Of a DNA stretch of 64,000 nt, positions 1 to 8,153 are shown in pieces. Under the pieces are notes generated by a model. It did not search any database and was not told the DNA's origin. It was given only the letters and a program-made list of their open reading frames with translations. The DNA comes from Aquitalea aquatica (GTDB lineage Bacteria > Pseudomonadota > Gammaproteobacteria > Burkholderiales > Chromobacteriaceae): NCBI RefSeq assembly GCF_013911085.1, contig NZ_JACERN010000042.1, positions 1 through 64,000 on the forward strand, read 5' to 3'. The first letter of the stretch is position 1. Each line of letters begins with the position of its first letter. The translations under genes were made by a program, and so were the position numbers.

Positions 1-57
1 GGAAGCGCTGTGAGGCGTTAAGCTAACCGATACTAATTGCTCGTGAGGCTTGATCCT
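1..57 (+). rRNA. 23S ribosomal RNA, 3' end only
   Basis: The first bases match the conserved 3' terminus of bacterial 23S rRNA (gcgttaagctaaccgatact, then cgtgaggcttgatcct). Only the last ~57 nt are in the window; the gene runs off the left edge. The mature 3' end is estimated from the E. coli pattern. It belongs to the same operon as the 5S gene downstream. Confidence 0.93.
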
Positions 58-198
58 ATCATTTGAGTGGCTTGGGAAACCGAGCTGACTGGATAGTGAA
101 TGTGCGACGCGATCAAAGATCCAAGAGATACCTAATTAATTCAGTGTTTCAGACGGAGTCTGGGATACAAAGCTTCTTCGAGTTTGTTGACAGTTTAT

Positions 199-314
199 GT
201 CTGGTGGCCATAGCGAGGTGGTCCCACGCCTTCCCATCCCGAACAGGACCGTGAAACGCCTTAGCGCCGATGATAGTGTGGCATTCGCCATGTGAAAGTA
301 GGACACCGCCAGAC
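199..314 (+). rRNA. rrf: 5S ribosomal RNA
   Basis: A complete 5S rRNA about 116 nt long. The 5' strand tgtctggtggccatagcgag pairs with the 3' strand ending ccgccagac, and the internal conserved blocks ggtggtcccacgcc, gtgaaacgcc and gatagtgtgg are present. It lies about 140 bp after the 23S end and is followed by a strong terminator, so this is the distal end of an rrn operon. Ends may be off by a few bases. Confidence 0.95.
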
Positions 315-325
315 TCCCCATTAGA

Positions 326-354
326 AGCCCAGCTCAATCGAGCTGGGCTTTTTG
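326..354 (+). terminator. Rho-independent terminator of the rRNA operon
   Basis: A perfect 10-bp stem, agcccagctc / gagctgggct, with loop aatc is followed directly by a T run. It sits 11 bp after the 5S gene and ends the rRNA operon. Confidence 0.93.
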
Positions 355-440
355 CATGGCGGTGCTGCATTGCGGCCGTTCGCGCCGCTGCTGATGCCCG
401 CACAGCCGCCACCTGGGCGGCTTTGTTGCGTCTGGGATGA

Positions 441-1559
441 TCACAGATTGTTGTGGAGCAGATTTTCCAGCGTCAGTCCTGTTGTCGAGTGCACTGGGTA
501 GTCACTGAATTGCAATTCCAGTCCATTTTCGCTGCTGTTGAAACGTGCCGGGTAGCCGAGCGGCAGGGTGGTCTTGTCGTGGATGTGGCCGAAGGGAATG
601 CCCGTGAGGATTGGCACCTTCAGTTGCTGGCGTAGCTGTGCAATGACGCTGTCTAGCGTATAGCCAGCATCATAGGCATCAACGATGCGCCCCATGGCAA
701 AGTCTCCCAGGAAGATGGCCCGCTGCCACTGCAGAATGCCTGCCAGGTATAGTTGCTGAAGCATGCGCTCCAGCCGGTAGGGTTGTTCGCCTACATCTTC
801 CAGAAACAGCAAGCCGCCGCGGATATCCGGTAGGTAAGGGCTACCCACCAGGCTGCTGAGAACACTGAGATTGCCACCCCAGAAAATGCCCTCACCGTGG
901 TCGTTTACGCTTTGCATGGTCTGACTGCGTACTACCCAGTCCGGGGTGGTGGTGGCCTGGATAAACTGCTGCATGGTGTAGGGGCTGATATTGCGTCCAC
1001 CAAAGTCGCTATACAGCATGGGGCCGGCAAAGCTACCAACGCCGCCCTTGGCCAGCAAGGCAAGCTGGATGGCGGTGAAATCGCTATAACCCATGATCTG
1101 GGTGCCTGCCTCCTTGAGCATAGGGCACAGGCGGGCATAGTCGATGTCCGGCAACAGGCGGCAGGCACCGTAGCCGCCACGGCCAGCCAACAGCATGCGT
1201 GGCATGTCCTGACGTTGACTGAGCTGATTAAGGTCTTGCAGGCGTTGTTGGTCAGTGCCGGCAAAGCGCTGGTATTGGCGGTCGATTGCCTCACGATTGG
1301 TTACATCGAAGCCGGCCTGTTGCAGGCGGTCGATGCCATGTTGGCGCTGCGCGGCGCTGGGGAGGCTACCGGAACAGGCTAGCAGAGTGATTTCCTGGTT
1401 TTGCAATGGCATGGTCGGATAGGCGGCAGTAGGTGAAGTGGGGCGGCGCAGGGGGCTGCTACAGGCTTGCAGCATACCGATGGCGGCAAGGCTCAAGCCG
1501 GTTCGCAGCAAGCTTCTGCGTGACAGCATTTCAATGGGGTGCTGGCTGGTCAGTGACAA
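441..1559 (-). CDS. LD-carboxypeptidase (S66 family, LdcA-like), Tat/lipoprotein form
   Basis: 372 aa. S66-family serine peptidases cleave the terminal D-Ala from murein tetrapeptides in peptidoglycan recycling. The expected Ser-Glu-His triad is visible: S159 in GYSDFTAI, E254 in FLEDVGE and H325 in PFGHIHD, with a GRGGYGACRLL loop before the serine. Unlike cytoplasmic LdcA, it starts with a twin-arginine-like signal (RRSLLRTGLSLAAIGM, R14-R15) ending in a lipobox LQAC (C33). It is therefore probably exported folded and anchored as a lipoprotein. It is transcribed toward the rRNA operon and lies 24 bp downstream of the HDOD gene, so the two may share a transcript. A MccF-like self-immunity peptidase is an alternative role. 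Confidence 0.85.
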   Translation of the reverse strand: MSLTSQHPIEMLSRRSLLRTGLSLAAIGMLQACSSPLRRPTSPTAAYPTMPLQNQEITLLACSGSLPSAAQRQHGIDRLQQAGFDVTNREAIDRQYQRFAGTDQQRLQDLNQLSQRQDMPRMLLAGRGGYGACRLLPDIDYARLCPMLKEAGTQIMGYSDFTAIQLALLAKGGVGSFAGPMLYSDFGGRNISPYTMQQFIQATTTPDWVVRSQTMQSVNDHGEGIFWGGNLSVLSSLVGSPYLPDIRGGLLFLEDVGEQPYRLERMLQQLYLAGILQWQRAIFLGDFAMGRIVDAYDAGYTLDSVIAQLRQQLKVPILTGIPFGHIHDKTTLPLGYPARFNSSENGLELQFSDYPVHSTTGLTLENLLHNNL

Positions 1560-1582
1560 ACGATTCCTGATGGTGTGGCTGC

Positions 1583-3748
1583 TCAGTTCTGTTTCTGGCG
1601 AATGGCCAGCAAGGCCTGGTTGCGCAGGGTTTTGAGCAGATTGAGTTCGTCGGGACGTAATGGCAGGCTGTGTGCCTGTTTTTTGTCACCATACAAGAAG
1701 CCTATTTTCCTCTTTTCCAGCACTAACGGAAAGATGATGAAAGTTTGCGCCAGATTCAGTTGTCGATACCAGTCGGGTATATGACTGGCGATGGTGGCAT
1801 CGCTGGCATCTTCGATGAAAATGTCGACATTACGTTCCATTGCAATGCAAAAAGCATTGTCTTGTTGATCGAGATCGACCCGGAACTGTTTGAGTAGCTC
1901 GGGGATGTCCGGGCCAAAGCCGAAGCGTGCCTGCAACTGGTTTTGGCGCGGGTCTTTGGTGCAGAGCACGACATGATCAAATCCCACCGCCCGGAACATG
2001 ATTTCCAGAATCATCCGCAGCAGATCGTTTAGCTGATAACTCCCCAGCAGGGTCAGGGTGATGTCCTGGATGCCGGCGGACAGTAGGGATGCCGTAGCCG
2101 GCGGGGCAAGCAGGTAGCTGGTGGTCAGGGCATCGTCTGGGATGACTTGTGCTGTGGGCTGTTGCGCTTGCCTATCCAGGCGGGCTGTTTTCAGCTGATG
2201 AGCCTGCCCATGGCGTGGCTGTTCGCCACTCCATTCACGCAGGTAGTCGTCAAAAGCAGCTTGAGTCTGTTCGATGACAGTATTGAGCTGCTTCATGTCC
2301 AGCGCACTGGCCCGTTCGTAGCGAGTAAGTAACTGTCGGGCTGCAGCCTGCGAGGGTGGGTTGGCCGTGCTTAGCAGGCTGGTCAGCTCCTGTGCCAGAT
2401 TGCCCAGCATGCGCAAGCGGGCGGTGCTGCTTTGTGGCTGGCGCACCGGGCCGGCAGGATAGGGCTCCAGGCTGCTGATCATGCTTTCCGGAAAGCTCCA
2501 CAGGCTGACGGTGCCTGCGCCGAGCGCGGCATAGGAAAGACCTAGCGTATGCAGTACCGCTTGGTCAGCCGTACTGCCACTGCTGATTTTTTTATGGATC
2601 AGCCGGTATTCATCGCGGAAGTAGTACACACAGAGCAGTTCGCCCAGCTGCTGGAACATGCCGCAGATCAGCGCCTCTTCTGCTTCGCGCAGGCCACTGT
2701 GGCGGGCCAGGTTGCGCGCCAGCAGGCCACAGAACAATGCCTTGATGGCGACGTCGCGTACCTCCTGGGCGTGGCTGCGGTTATGCATGTGTTCAAACAG
2801 CAGCAAGGTCAGGGCGAGGTTGCGGATGGTGTCGAAACCGAGGATGACGATGGCGCGCGATACCGTGCTGACGGTGCCACCAAACTGGCTGAAGTTGGCC
2901 GAGTTCACCACCTTGAGCAGCTTGTTGGTGAGTGAGAAGTCTTTCAGGATGATTTCTGCCAATACTTGCAGCCGTTCGCTATCGGCATTGCCAATGTGAT
3001 TGATGGCAGAAACGGCTTGGGACAAGGCCGGGAAGTCCGGGCTGTGCCGCATGCGTTGCAAGAGTTGCTCCAGTGCGGTGCGATGATTGCCCTGCGGGCG
3101 GATAAAGCTTTGCTGGCGGACCAGCCAGTCCTGTAACTGTGCCAGGATGGCGCGAGTGGGGAGCGGGCTGGCCGTGTGGGCGGTTAGTAATTGCTGGCAG
3201 AGCTGCAATAGCTCGTTATCCAGTTGGGGGCGCAGGCTGGCCAGTGGCAGGCTGCTATAACGGCGGCCACTGTAAAGCCAGTACAGCAGGCGGCCGGCTT
3301 GTATCAGGTTCTGCTGCTGTTGCACGGTGTCATGCGAGATGGCGGCATGTTGACCGAGCAACTGAATCTGCTGCTGGGCGTCGATCAGGATATGCTCGGA
3401 ATCCACTACAGGCAGGGCTAACTGGTTCAGCTGCAGTTGCAGCAGGGCTTCCATGATGTCACAGGCGATGCCGGTGACTTCCTTGTCGTTCAGCATGCCG
3501 GGGGGGATTTCACTCAACAGTTTCTGTCCGTCACGCAGGTAGCAGGCATAGTCCTGGCCGGCGAGTGTGGTGTGATCCACAGGCTGGGCAAGCAGGCTGT
3601 GAGGCAGCTTGCCGGCAGAGGGCTGTGCGGCGGCGGGTAGTAGCAGGTAGTCGTGTTCGCCGGCCCTGGCCAGTAATAGTGACGAGCCATCGGCACAACT
3701 CAGGCTGTGCTCCAGCTGGTAGTCCGCTGTATTGTCGACGCGGTTCAT
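1583..3748 (-). CDS. HDOD domain / GAF domain signalling protein
   Basis: 721 aa from the chosen ATG, which has a GGGAG ribosome site about 9 bp upstream; a start 8 codons earlier is possible but lacks one. Residues ~1-210 resemble a degenerate kinase-like or sensory domain without clear catalytic motifs. The middle holds an HDOD domain (FPALSQAVSAINHI...LTNKLLKVVNSANFSQ...ISRAIVILGF-type pattern), a catalytically dead HD relative used as a signalling scaffold. The last ~150 residues form a GAF-like domain (LNDLLRMILEIMFRAVGFDHVVLC...GFLYGDK). Such proteins are cytoplasmic and usually linked to motility, stress or second-messenger signalling. The specific input and partner cannot be read from sequence. 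Confidence 0.8.
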   Translation of the reverse strand: MNRVDNTADYQLEHSLSCADGSSLLLARAGEHDYLLLPAAAQPSAGKLPHSLLAQPVDHTTLAGQDYACYLRDGQKLLSEIPPGMLNDKEVTGIACDIMEALLQLQLNQLALPVVDSEHILIDAQQQIQLLGQHAAISHDTVQQQQNLIQAGRLLYWLYSGRRYSSLPLASLRPQLDNELLQLCQQLLTAHTASPLPTRAILAQLQDWLVRQQSFIRPQGNHRTALEQLLQRMRHSPDFPALSQAVSAINHIGNADSERLQVLAEIILKDFSLTNKLLKVVNSANFSQFGGTVSTVSRAIVILGFDTIRNLALTLLLFEHMHNRSHAQEVRDVAIKALFCGLLARNLARHSGLREAEEALICGMFQQLGELLCVYYFRDEYRLIHKKISSGSTADQAVLHTLGLSYAALGAGTVSLWSFPESMISSLEPYPAGPVRQPQSSTARLRMLGNLAQELTSLLSTANPPSQAAARQLLTRYERASALDMKQLNTVIEQTQAAFDDYLREWSGEQPRHGQAHQLKTARLDRQAQQPTAQVIPDDALTTSYLLAPPATASLLSAGIQDITLTLLGSYQLNDLLRMILEIMFRAVGFDHVVLCTKDPRQNQLQARFGFGPDIPELLKQFRVDLDQQDNAFCIAMERNVDIFIEDASDATIASHIPDWYRQLNLAQTFIIFPLVLEKRKIGFLYGDKKQAHSLPLRPDELNLLKTLRNQALLAIRQKQN

Positions 3749-3844
3749 GGTCTTGATCTCCCTGCTTGTCACTATATGGCGAAACAGCCATCACGGCATG
3801 ACTTAATCAGTATTGCGTTATTGCTCTTTGGACTGAATTTTCAC

Positions 3845-3871
3845 TTGGATAGTGCATATTGATATATCCAA
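3845..3871. promoter_or_regulatory. Inverted repeat in the HDOD/cysD intergenic region
   Basis: TTGGATA and TATCCAA are perfect 7-bp arms separated by 13 bp, lying between the divergent HDOD and cysD genes about 100 bp before the cysD start. It could be an operator for sulfur control or for the HDOD gene. No regulator can be assigned. Confidence 0.35.
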
Positions 3872-3973
3872 CTGATTTTGGAAAATGGCAGGCCTTCCGG
3901 TAAATTGAGCGACAAGCAAACCATCGTGCTGTGCTCACCAGAAGTGCAGGCAGCCCAGGAACAGGCGGGAACC

Positions 3974-4897
3974 ATGAACATCAGTCAACAGAAACTGACT
4001 CACCTCAAGCAGTTGGAAGCCGAGTCGATTCACATCATCCGCGAAGTGGCGGCGGAGTTTGAAAACCCGGTCATGCTGTACAGCATTGGCAAAGATTCGG
4101 CGGTGATGCTGCATCTGGCGCGCAAGGCGTTTGCCCCTGGCAAGCCGCCGTTTCCGCTGATGCATGTGGATACCACCTGGAAGTTCCAGGACATGTATGC
4201 GCTGCGCGACAAGCAGGCTGCCGAAGGCTGGGAGCTGATCGTGCATGTGAACGAAGAGGGCGTGAAGGCCAACGTCAATCCGTTTACCGTGGGCAGTGCC
4301 AAGCACACTGACGTGATGAAGACCGAGGGCCTTAAGCAGGCGCTGAACAAATATGGTTTCGATGCCGCCTTTGGTGGCGCGCGTCGTGATGAAGAAAAAT
4401 CGCGTGCCAAGGAGCGTGTGTACTCCTTCCGCGACAAGAACCACCGCTGGGACCCGAAAAACCAGCGTCCGGAACTCTGGAATATCTACAACAGCAAGAT
4501 CGACAAGGGCGAGAGCATTCGCGTGTTCCCGCTGTCGAACTGGACCGAGCTGGATATCTGGCAGTACATCTATCTGGAAAACATCGACATCGTGCCGCTC
4601 TACTTTGCCGCCGAGCGTGAAGTGGTGAATCTGAACGGCACGCTGGTGATGATAGATGACGACCGCATCCTGCAATACCTGACGCCGGAACAAAAAGCCA
4701 GCATCAGCAAGAAGCAAGTGCGCTTCCGCACGCTGGGCTGTTACCCGCTGACCGGCGCGGTGGAATCCACTGCCGCCACGCTGCCGGAGGTGATCCAGGA
4801 AATGCTGCTCACCACCACTAGTGAGCGCCAGGGCCGTCTGATCGACCATGACCAGGCAGGGTCGATGGAGAAGAAGAAGATGGAAGGCTATTTCTAA
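3974..4897 (+). CDS. cysD: Sulfate adenylyltransferase subunit 2 (CysD)
   Basis: 307 aa, close to the ~302 aa of E. coli CysD. It is the ATP-sulfurylase subunit that makes adenosine 5'-phosphosulfate from sulfate and ATP in assimilatory sulfate reduction, as a heterodimer with CysN in the cytoplasm. The N-type ATP pyrophosphatase PP-loop is visible as [18 protein letters not shown], followed by [16 protein letters not shown] and the C-terminal [11 protein letters not shown] and [10 protein letters not shown]. The ATG at 3974 was chosen over an in-frame start 32 codons upstream because the family begins with [20 protein letters not shown] and a purine-rich ribosome site (aggcggga) precedes it. 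cysN follows after 78 bp, a normal cysDN operon. Confidence 0.97.
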   Translation: MNISQQKLTHLKQLEAESIHIIREVAAEFENPVMLYSIGKDSAVMLHLARKAFAPGKPPFPLMHVDTTWKFQDMYALRDKQAAEGWELIVHVNEEGVKANVNPFTVGSAKHTDVMKTEGLKQALNKYGFDAAFGGARRDEEKSRAKERVYSFRDKNHRWDPKNQRPELWNIYNSKIDKGESIRVFPLSNWTELDIWQYIYLENIDIVPLYFAAEREVVNLNGTLVMIDDDRILQYLTPEQKASISKKQVRFRTLGCYPLTGAVESTAATLPEVIQEMLLTTTSERQGRLIDHDQAGSMEKKKMEGYF

Positions 4898-4975
4898 GCC
4901 CGGCTCCATCCTGTCACCATTCTGAAGAATTGATGTCCGGCGCCCTGGCGACGGAATACAGTGGAAAGAACGATC

Positions 4976-6406
4976 ATGTCTCACCAGTCCGAGCTGATTG
5001 CCAGCGATATCCTGGAATACCTGAAGCAGCATGAAAACAAGGACATGCTGCGCTTTATCACCTGTGGCAATGTCGATGATGGCAAGTCCACGCTGATTGG
5101 CCGCCTGTTGCATGACTCCAAGCTGATTTTTGAAGACCAGCTGGCGGCCATCGAGCGCGATTCGAAAAAGTACAACACCACCGACCAGGAAATCGATCTG
5201 GCGCTGCTGGTGGATGGCTTGCAGGCCGAGCGCGAGCAGGGCATTACCATCGATGTGGCCTACCGCTATTTCAGCACCGAAAAGCGCAAGTTCATCATTG
5301 CCGACTGCCCGGGCCACGAGCAGTACACCCGCAATATGGCAACCGGGGCCTCCACCTGCAATCTGGCCATCATCCTGATCGATGCCCGCCGTGGTGTGCA
5401 GACCCAGACCCGCCGCCACAGCTTCATCGTCAGCCTGCTGGGCATCAAGCACGTGATCGTGGCCATCAACAAGATGGACCTGGTCGAACACAGCGAAGAA
5501 ACCTACCAGCGCATTCGTGACGAATACCTGGCCTTCTCCGAGCACCTGACCATTCCGGATATCCGTTTCGTGCCGATCTCTGCCTTGCGTGGTGACAACG
5601 TGGTCACCCGCAGCGAAAACATGGGCTGGTATCAGGGCGCTACCCTGATGGAGCTGCTGGAGAGCGTGCAGGTCAGCCACGACGTCGCGCTGGAAGCCTT
5701 CCGCTTGCCGGTGCAGTATGTGAATCGTCCGAACCTGGATTTCCGCGGCTTCTGCGGTACCGTGGTGGCTGGCGAAGTGAAACCCGGGGATGAAATTGTG
5801 GCCCTGCCTTCCGGCAAGCGCAGCAAGGTGAAAGAGGTGGTGACCTTCGAAGGCAACCAGCCTTCTGCCTTTGTCGGCCAGGCCATTACCCTGACCCTGG
5901 AAGATGAAATCGACATCTCGCGTGGCGACATGATCGTACGCGCTGGCGAGCAGCAACCCAGCGTATCCCAGGCTTTTGATGCCCACCTGGTATGGATGGC
6001 CGAGGCGCCGCTGGAGTTGGGCAAGGAATATGGTTTCAAGCTGGCTGGCAAGGTGGTCACCGGCCGGGTAAGCAGCATCCAGCATCGGGTGGATGTCAAT
6101 TCCCTGCAGCAGTTCAATGCCGCTGAGCTGGCGCTGAATGAAATTGCCCTGTGCCGGGTGGAGTTGAATGCGCCGGCCGTGTTCGATGCCTATGCCCTGA
6201 GTCGTGGCACGGGCAGCTTCGTGATTATCGATCGCCTGTCCAATGCAACGGCGGCTGCCGGCATGATCACGGCCGCTGCTGAATCCAGTGCGGCTCCGGT
6301 AAGCGATGAACTGGCCCGCCTGCGCGCCTTCGAGCTGGAATTCAATCAGCTGGTACGCAAGCACTTCCCGCACTGGGAAACCAAGGATATTTCAAAGCTG
6401 TTTTAA
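4976..6406 (+). CDS. cysN: Sulfate adenylyltransferase subunit 1, GTPase (CysN)
   Basis: 476 aa. It is the regulatory GTPase subunit of ATP sulfurylase, coupling GTP hydrolysis to APS synthesis by CysD. The translation-factor G motifs are clear: G1 [10 protein letters not shown]3 [13 protein letters not shown]4 NKMDL and G5 SALRGDN, followed by EF-Tu-like beta-barrel domains. There is no C-terminal APS-kinase (CysC) domain, so this is the plain CysN form. The ATG at 4976 follows a ggaaag ribosome site; an upstream GTG at 4961 is less likely. It is the second gene of cysDN, and a candidate terminator follows. Confidence 0.97.
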   Translation: MSHQSELIASDILEYLKQHENKDMLRFITCGNVDDGKSTLIGRLLHDSKLIFEDQLAAIERDSKKYNTTDQEIDLALLVDGLQAEREQGITIDVAYRYFSTEKRKFIIADCPGHEQYTRNMATGASTCNLAIILIDARRGVQTQTRRHSFIVSLLGIKHVIVAINKMDLVEHSEETYQRIRDEYLAFSEHLTIPDIRFVPISALRGDNVVTRSENMGWYQGATLMELLESVQVSHDVALEAFRLPVQYVNRPNLDFRGFCGTVVAGEVKPGDEIVALPSGKRSKVKEVVTFEGNQPSAFVGQAITLTLEDEIDISRGDMIVRAGEQQPSVSQAFDAHLVWMAEAPLELGKEYGFKLAGKVVTGRVSSIQHRVDVNSLQQFNAAELALNEIALCRVELNAPAVFDAYALSRGTGSFVIIDRLSNATAAAGMITAAAESSAAPVSDELARLRAFELEFNQLVRKHFPHWETKDISKLF

Positions 6407-6419
6407 GATGTCCAAAGTA

Positions 6420-6448
6420 GCCTGCATTTCCTTTTTTTGTAGGCTTTT
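6420..6448 (+). terminator. Candidate terminator after cysDN
   Basis: GCCTGCA pairs with TGTAGGC across a T-rich 11-nt loop and is followed by TTTT. It lies 14 bp after the cysN stop. The stem is short with one G-T pair, so confidence is moderate. Confidence 0.5.
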
Positions 6449-6726
6449 GGGTTGTTGAGAGTCCAAAGTGAGATAGTAAGAGTCAGCTACATCCACATCA
6501 AAATGTTCCCCTGAATGTACCCCCGTGATATTTTGTGGGGGAACGTCGGGGGGATTCTTTATGGCAGTGGAGAAAAGCATTGGGATGGCATTGCTCAAGG
6601 ATATTCAGTGCCGTTCTGCACGGGTCGAGGCAGGCAAATCCGAGTCAAATTTTCGAGATGGTGGTGGCTTGTGGTTAGTTGTTAGCGTTGATCGTAAGCG
6701 TTGGAGGTATCGACGTCCCCCCACTT

Positions 6727-7590
6727 TCAGTAGCAGAGGGCTTTAGAGTCCGGGCTTAATTTACCTGATTTCTCAGCAAGTGATTCGGCATAGGCCGCCG
6801 GCGTCAAACCACCCAGTGCTTTCTTCGGCCTTTCATTGTTGTATTCCCTTCGCCAGGCTTCGATAACAACCTGGGCGTGGCGCAGGCTGGTGAACCAGTG
6901 TTCGTTCAGGCACTCATCCCGGAAACGTCCGTTAAAGGATTCGATATAAGCGTTCTGATTGGGCTTGCCCGGCTCAATCAGAAAGAGTTGAACCCCACGG
7001 ACGTGCGCCCAGCTCAACATCGCACGGCTGCAGAACTCCTTGCCGTTATCGGTCCGGATGGCTTTGGGCAAGCCACGTGTCTTCGCCAGTTGGTCGAGGA
7101 CGCGCGTCAGATGCAGGCCTCCCATCGCCCGCTCTGGAACAATGGCGACTGCTTCATGCGTGGCATCATCGACCACTGTCAGATTCTTGATGACACGCCC
7201 CTCTGCCGTCCGGTCGAACACAAAGTCCATCGACCAGACCTGATTGGCCGCCAAAGGGCGAGCTAGTGGGTGACGGTCTGCCACGGGAATTTTCTTGCGC
7301 TTGCGCCGGCGAATTTGCAGACCTGCCTCGGCATAGAGTCGATCTACCCGCTTGTGATTGACCAGCATGCCGCTCTGTCGCAGCTTCAAATAGATCATGC
7401 CGGCCCCATAGCGTCGGTGCCGTTGCGCGAGCGCGATGATCTGCGCTTTCAAGGCGGCATTTCGGTCAGTGGCGGGCTGGTAGCGGTATGAGCTGGGGCT
7501 CATGTCGGCCAGACATAGCGATCGACGCTCGCTAAGCCCTTTGCCCACAAGATGGCGCACCAGCTCCCGCCGTGACGGTGCGCTTACCAC
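6727..7590 (-). CDS. IS3-family transposase OrfB (DDE integrase domain)
   Basis: About 287 codons, normally made as an OrfAB fusion. The retroviral-type catalytic triad is visible: D in [10 protein letters not shown] in [10 protein letters not shown] and E in [10 protein letters not shown], with an N-terminal HTH_21 region ([15 protein letters not shown]). It overlaps the end of orfA by 7 bp in the -1 frame. An A6G slippery heptamer (A AAA AAG, minus strand, 7596-7590) sits just before the orfA stop, fitting programmed -1 frameshifting. No frameshift or stop breaks the frame. Confidence 0.92.
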   Translation of the reverse strand: MVSAPSRRELVRHLVGKGLSERRSLCLADMSPSSYRYQPATDRNAALKAQIIALAQRHRRYGAGMIYLKLRQSGMLVNHKRVDRLYAEAGLQIRRRKRKKIPVADRHPLARPLAANQVWSMDFVFDRTAEGRVIKNLTVVDDATHEAVAIVPERAMGGLHLTRVLDQLAKTRGLPKAIRTDNGKEFCSRAMLSWAHVRGVQLFLIEPGKPNQNAYIESFNGRFRDECLNEHWFTSLRHAQVVIEAWRREYNNERPKKALGGLTPAAYAESLAEKSGKLSPDSKALCY

Positions 7591-7847
7591 TTTTTTCGCA
7601 GGGCCTCTTTGGCAATCTCGTTCTCGAGCATGGTCTCGGCCAGGAGCTTCTTCAGCCGTGCGTTCTCAGTTTCCAGCTCCTTGAGACGCTTGGCCTCGGA
7701 GACATTCATGCCGCCGAATTTGTTGCGCCAGAGGTAATAGCTGGCTTCCGAGAAGGCGTATTTGCGGCACAACTGTGCAACAGGCATGCCGGCTTCTGCC
7801 TCGCGCAGGAAGCCGATGATCTGTTCTTCGGTGAAACGTTTCTTCAT
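7584..7847 (-). CDS. IS3-family transposase OrfA (helix-turn-helix)
   Basis: 87 aa from an ATG preceded by GGAGA at 7-bp spacing. It begins [20 protein letters not shown], a classic HTH_Tnp_1 domain, and ends in a leucine-rich coiled coil ([19 protein letters not shown]). It provides terminal-repeat recognition and forms the N-terminal part of the OrfAB transposase after frameshifting at its 3' end. Confidence 0.92.
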   Translation of the reverse strand: MKKRFTEEQIIGFLREAEAGMPVAQLCRKYAFSEASYYLWRNKFGGMNVSEAKRLKELETENARLKKLLAETMLENEIAKEALRKKW

Positions 7848-7978
7848 GTCCAATCTCCATGTGGGGTTGATTGGACCCTAAAGTCAGGTGCTACTCAATA
7901 CTGGGGGGACGTCGGGCATCAGGCTGCTATTGCCTGGGGGCTGTCCCTGAGATACCGCTGATTTTGATCGTCCTGCAC

Positions 7979-8030
7979 ATGAACAACAAGAGCACTGATC
8001 CATCAAAGGGTCAGTGCTCTTGTTGTTCAT
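7979..8030. repeat. Long perfect inverted repeat (20-bp arms)
   Basis: The arms at 7979-7998 and 8011-8030 are perfect 20-bp complements, beginning ATGAACAACAAG on the left and ending CTTGTTGTTCAT on the right. The 12-bp centre can add three more pairs, leaving a 6-nt loop. No T run follows on either side, so it is not a standard terminator. It sits exactly where the integrase remnant loses similarity and about 120 bp past the 3' end of the outer membrane factor gene, so it may be a recombination or repeat-element scar. Confidence 0.8.
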
Positions 8031-8153
8031 GACATTGAAAGTTGGCCACGTCCGCGTTTCGGCCAAAGCGGTCCTTCGCATACAAGATATGAGACGGCTG
8101 CTCTAATGTTGAAAGCAGCCATAAAAATATCCAGTAAACAAGATGCGGCTCAA

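Larger units (their letters stand above)
6717..7908 (-). mobile_element. IS3-family insertion sequence (IS407-like group), ~1.19 kb
   Basis: The element is bounded by imperfect inverted repeats starting CCCCCCA at both ends, with AGTAGCA and CTTTAG blocks recurring inside each end. It is flanked by a direct repeat acgt at 6713-6716 and 7909-7912, and 4 bp is the usual duplication for the IS407 group. It carries orfA and orfB in overlapping frames on the minus strand, antisense to the integrase it disrupts. Both frames look intact, so it may still be active. The exact tips are uncertain because the flanks are G/C-rich and partly palindromic. Confidence 0.88.
6561..8032 (+). pseudogene. P4-family tyrosine integrase N-terminal fragment, split by an IS
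   Basis: An ATG after a GGGGGGA ribosome site opens a frame with the DUF4102-type N terminus of P4-like integrases (MALLKDIQCRSARVEAGK...FRDGGGLWLVV...RWRYR). The frame is interrupted at 6716 by an IS3-type element. Removing the element and one copy of the 4-bp repeat acgt restores the frame, which continues as RASGCYCLGAVPEIPL, matching the family block that reads like LGxYPxISL. Similarity then stops near 7960, and the frame runs into a hairpin and a stop at 8032, so the catalytic domain is missing. Upstream (6530-6556) are the GTACCCCC/GGGGGAAC repeats often seen ahead of such integrases. It is the scar of a lost island or prophage. Confidence 0.75.

Noticed and set aside
3935-6373. 812-codon open frame antisense to cysDN
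   Set aside because: It is a shadow of the strongly coding cysD and cysN frames (GC-rich third positions), with low-complexity His/Gln/Gly composition and no ribosome site or family motif.
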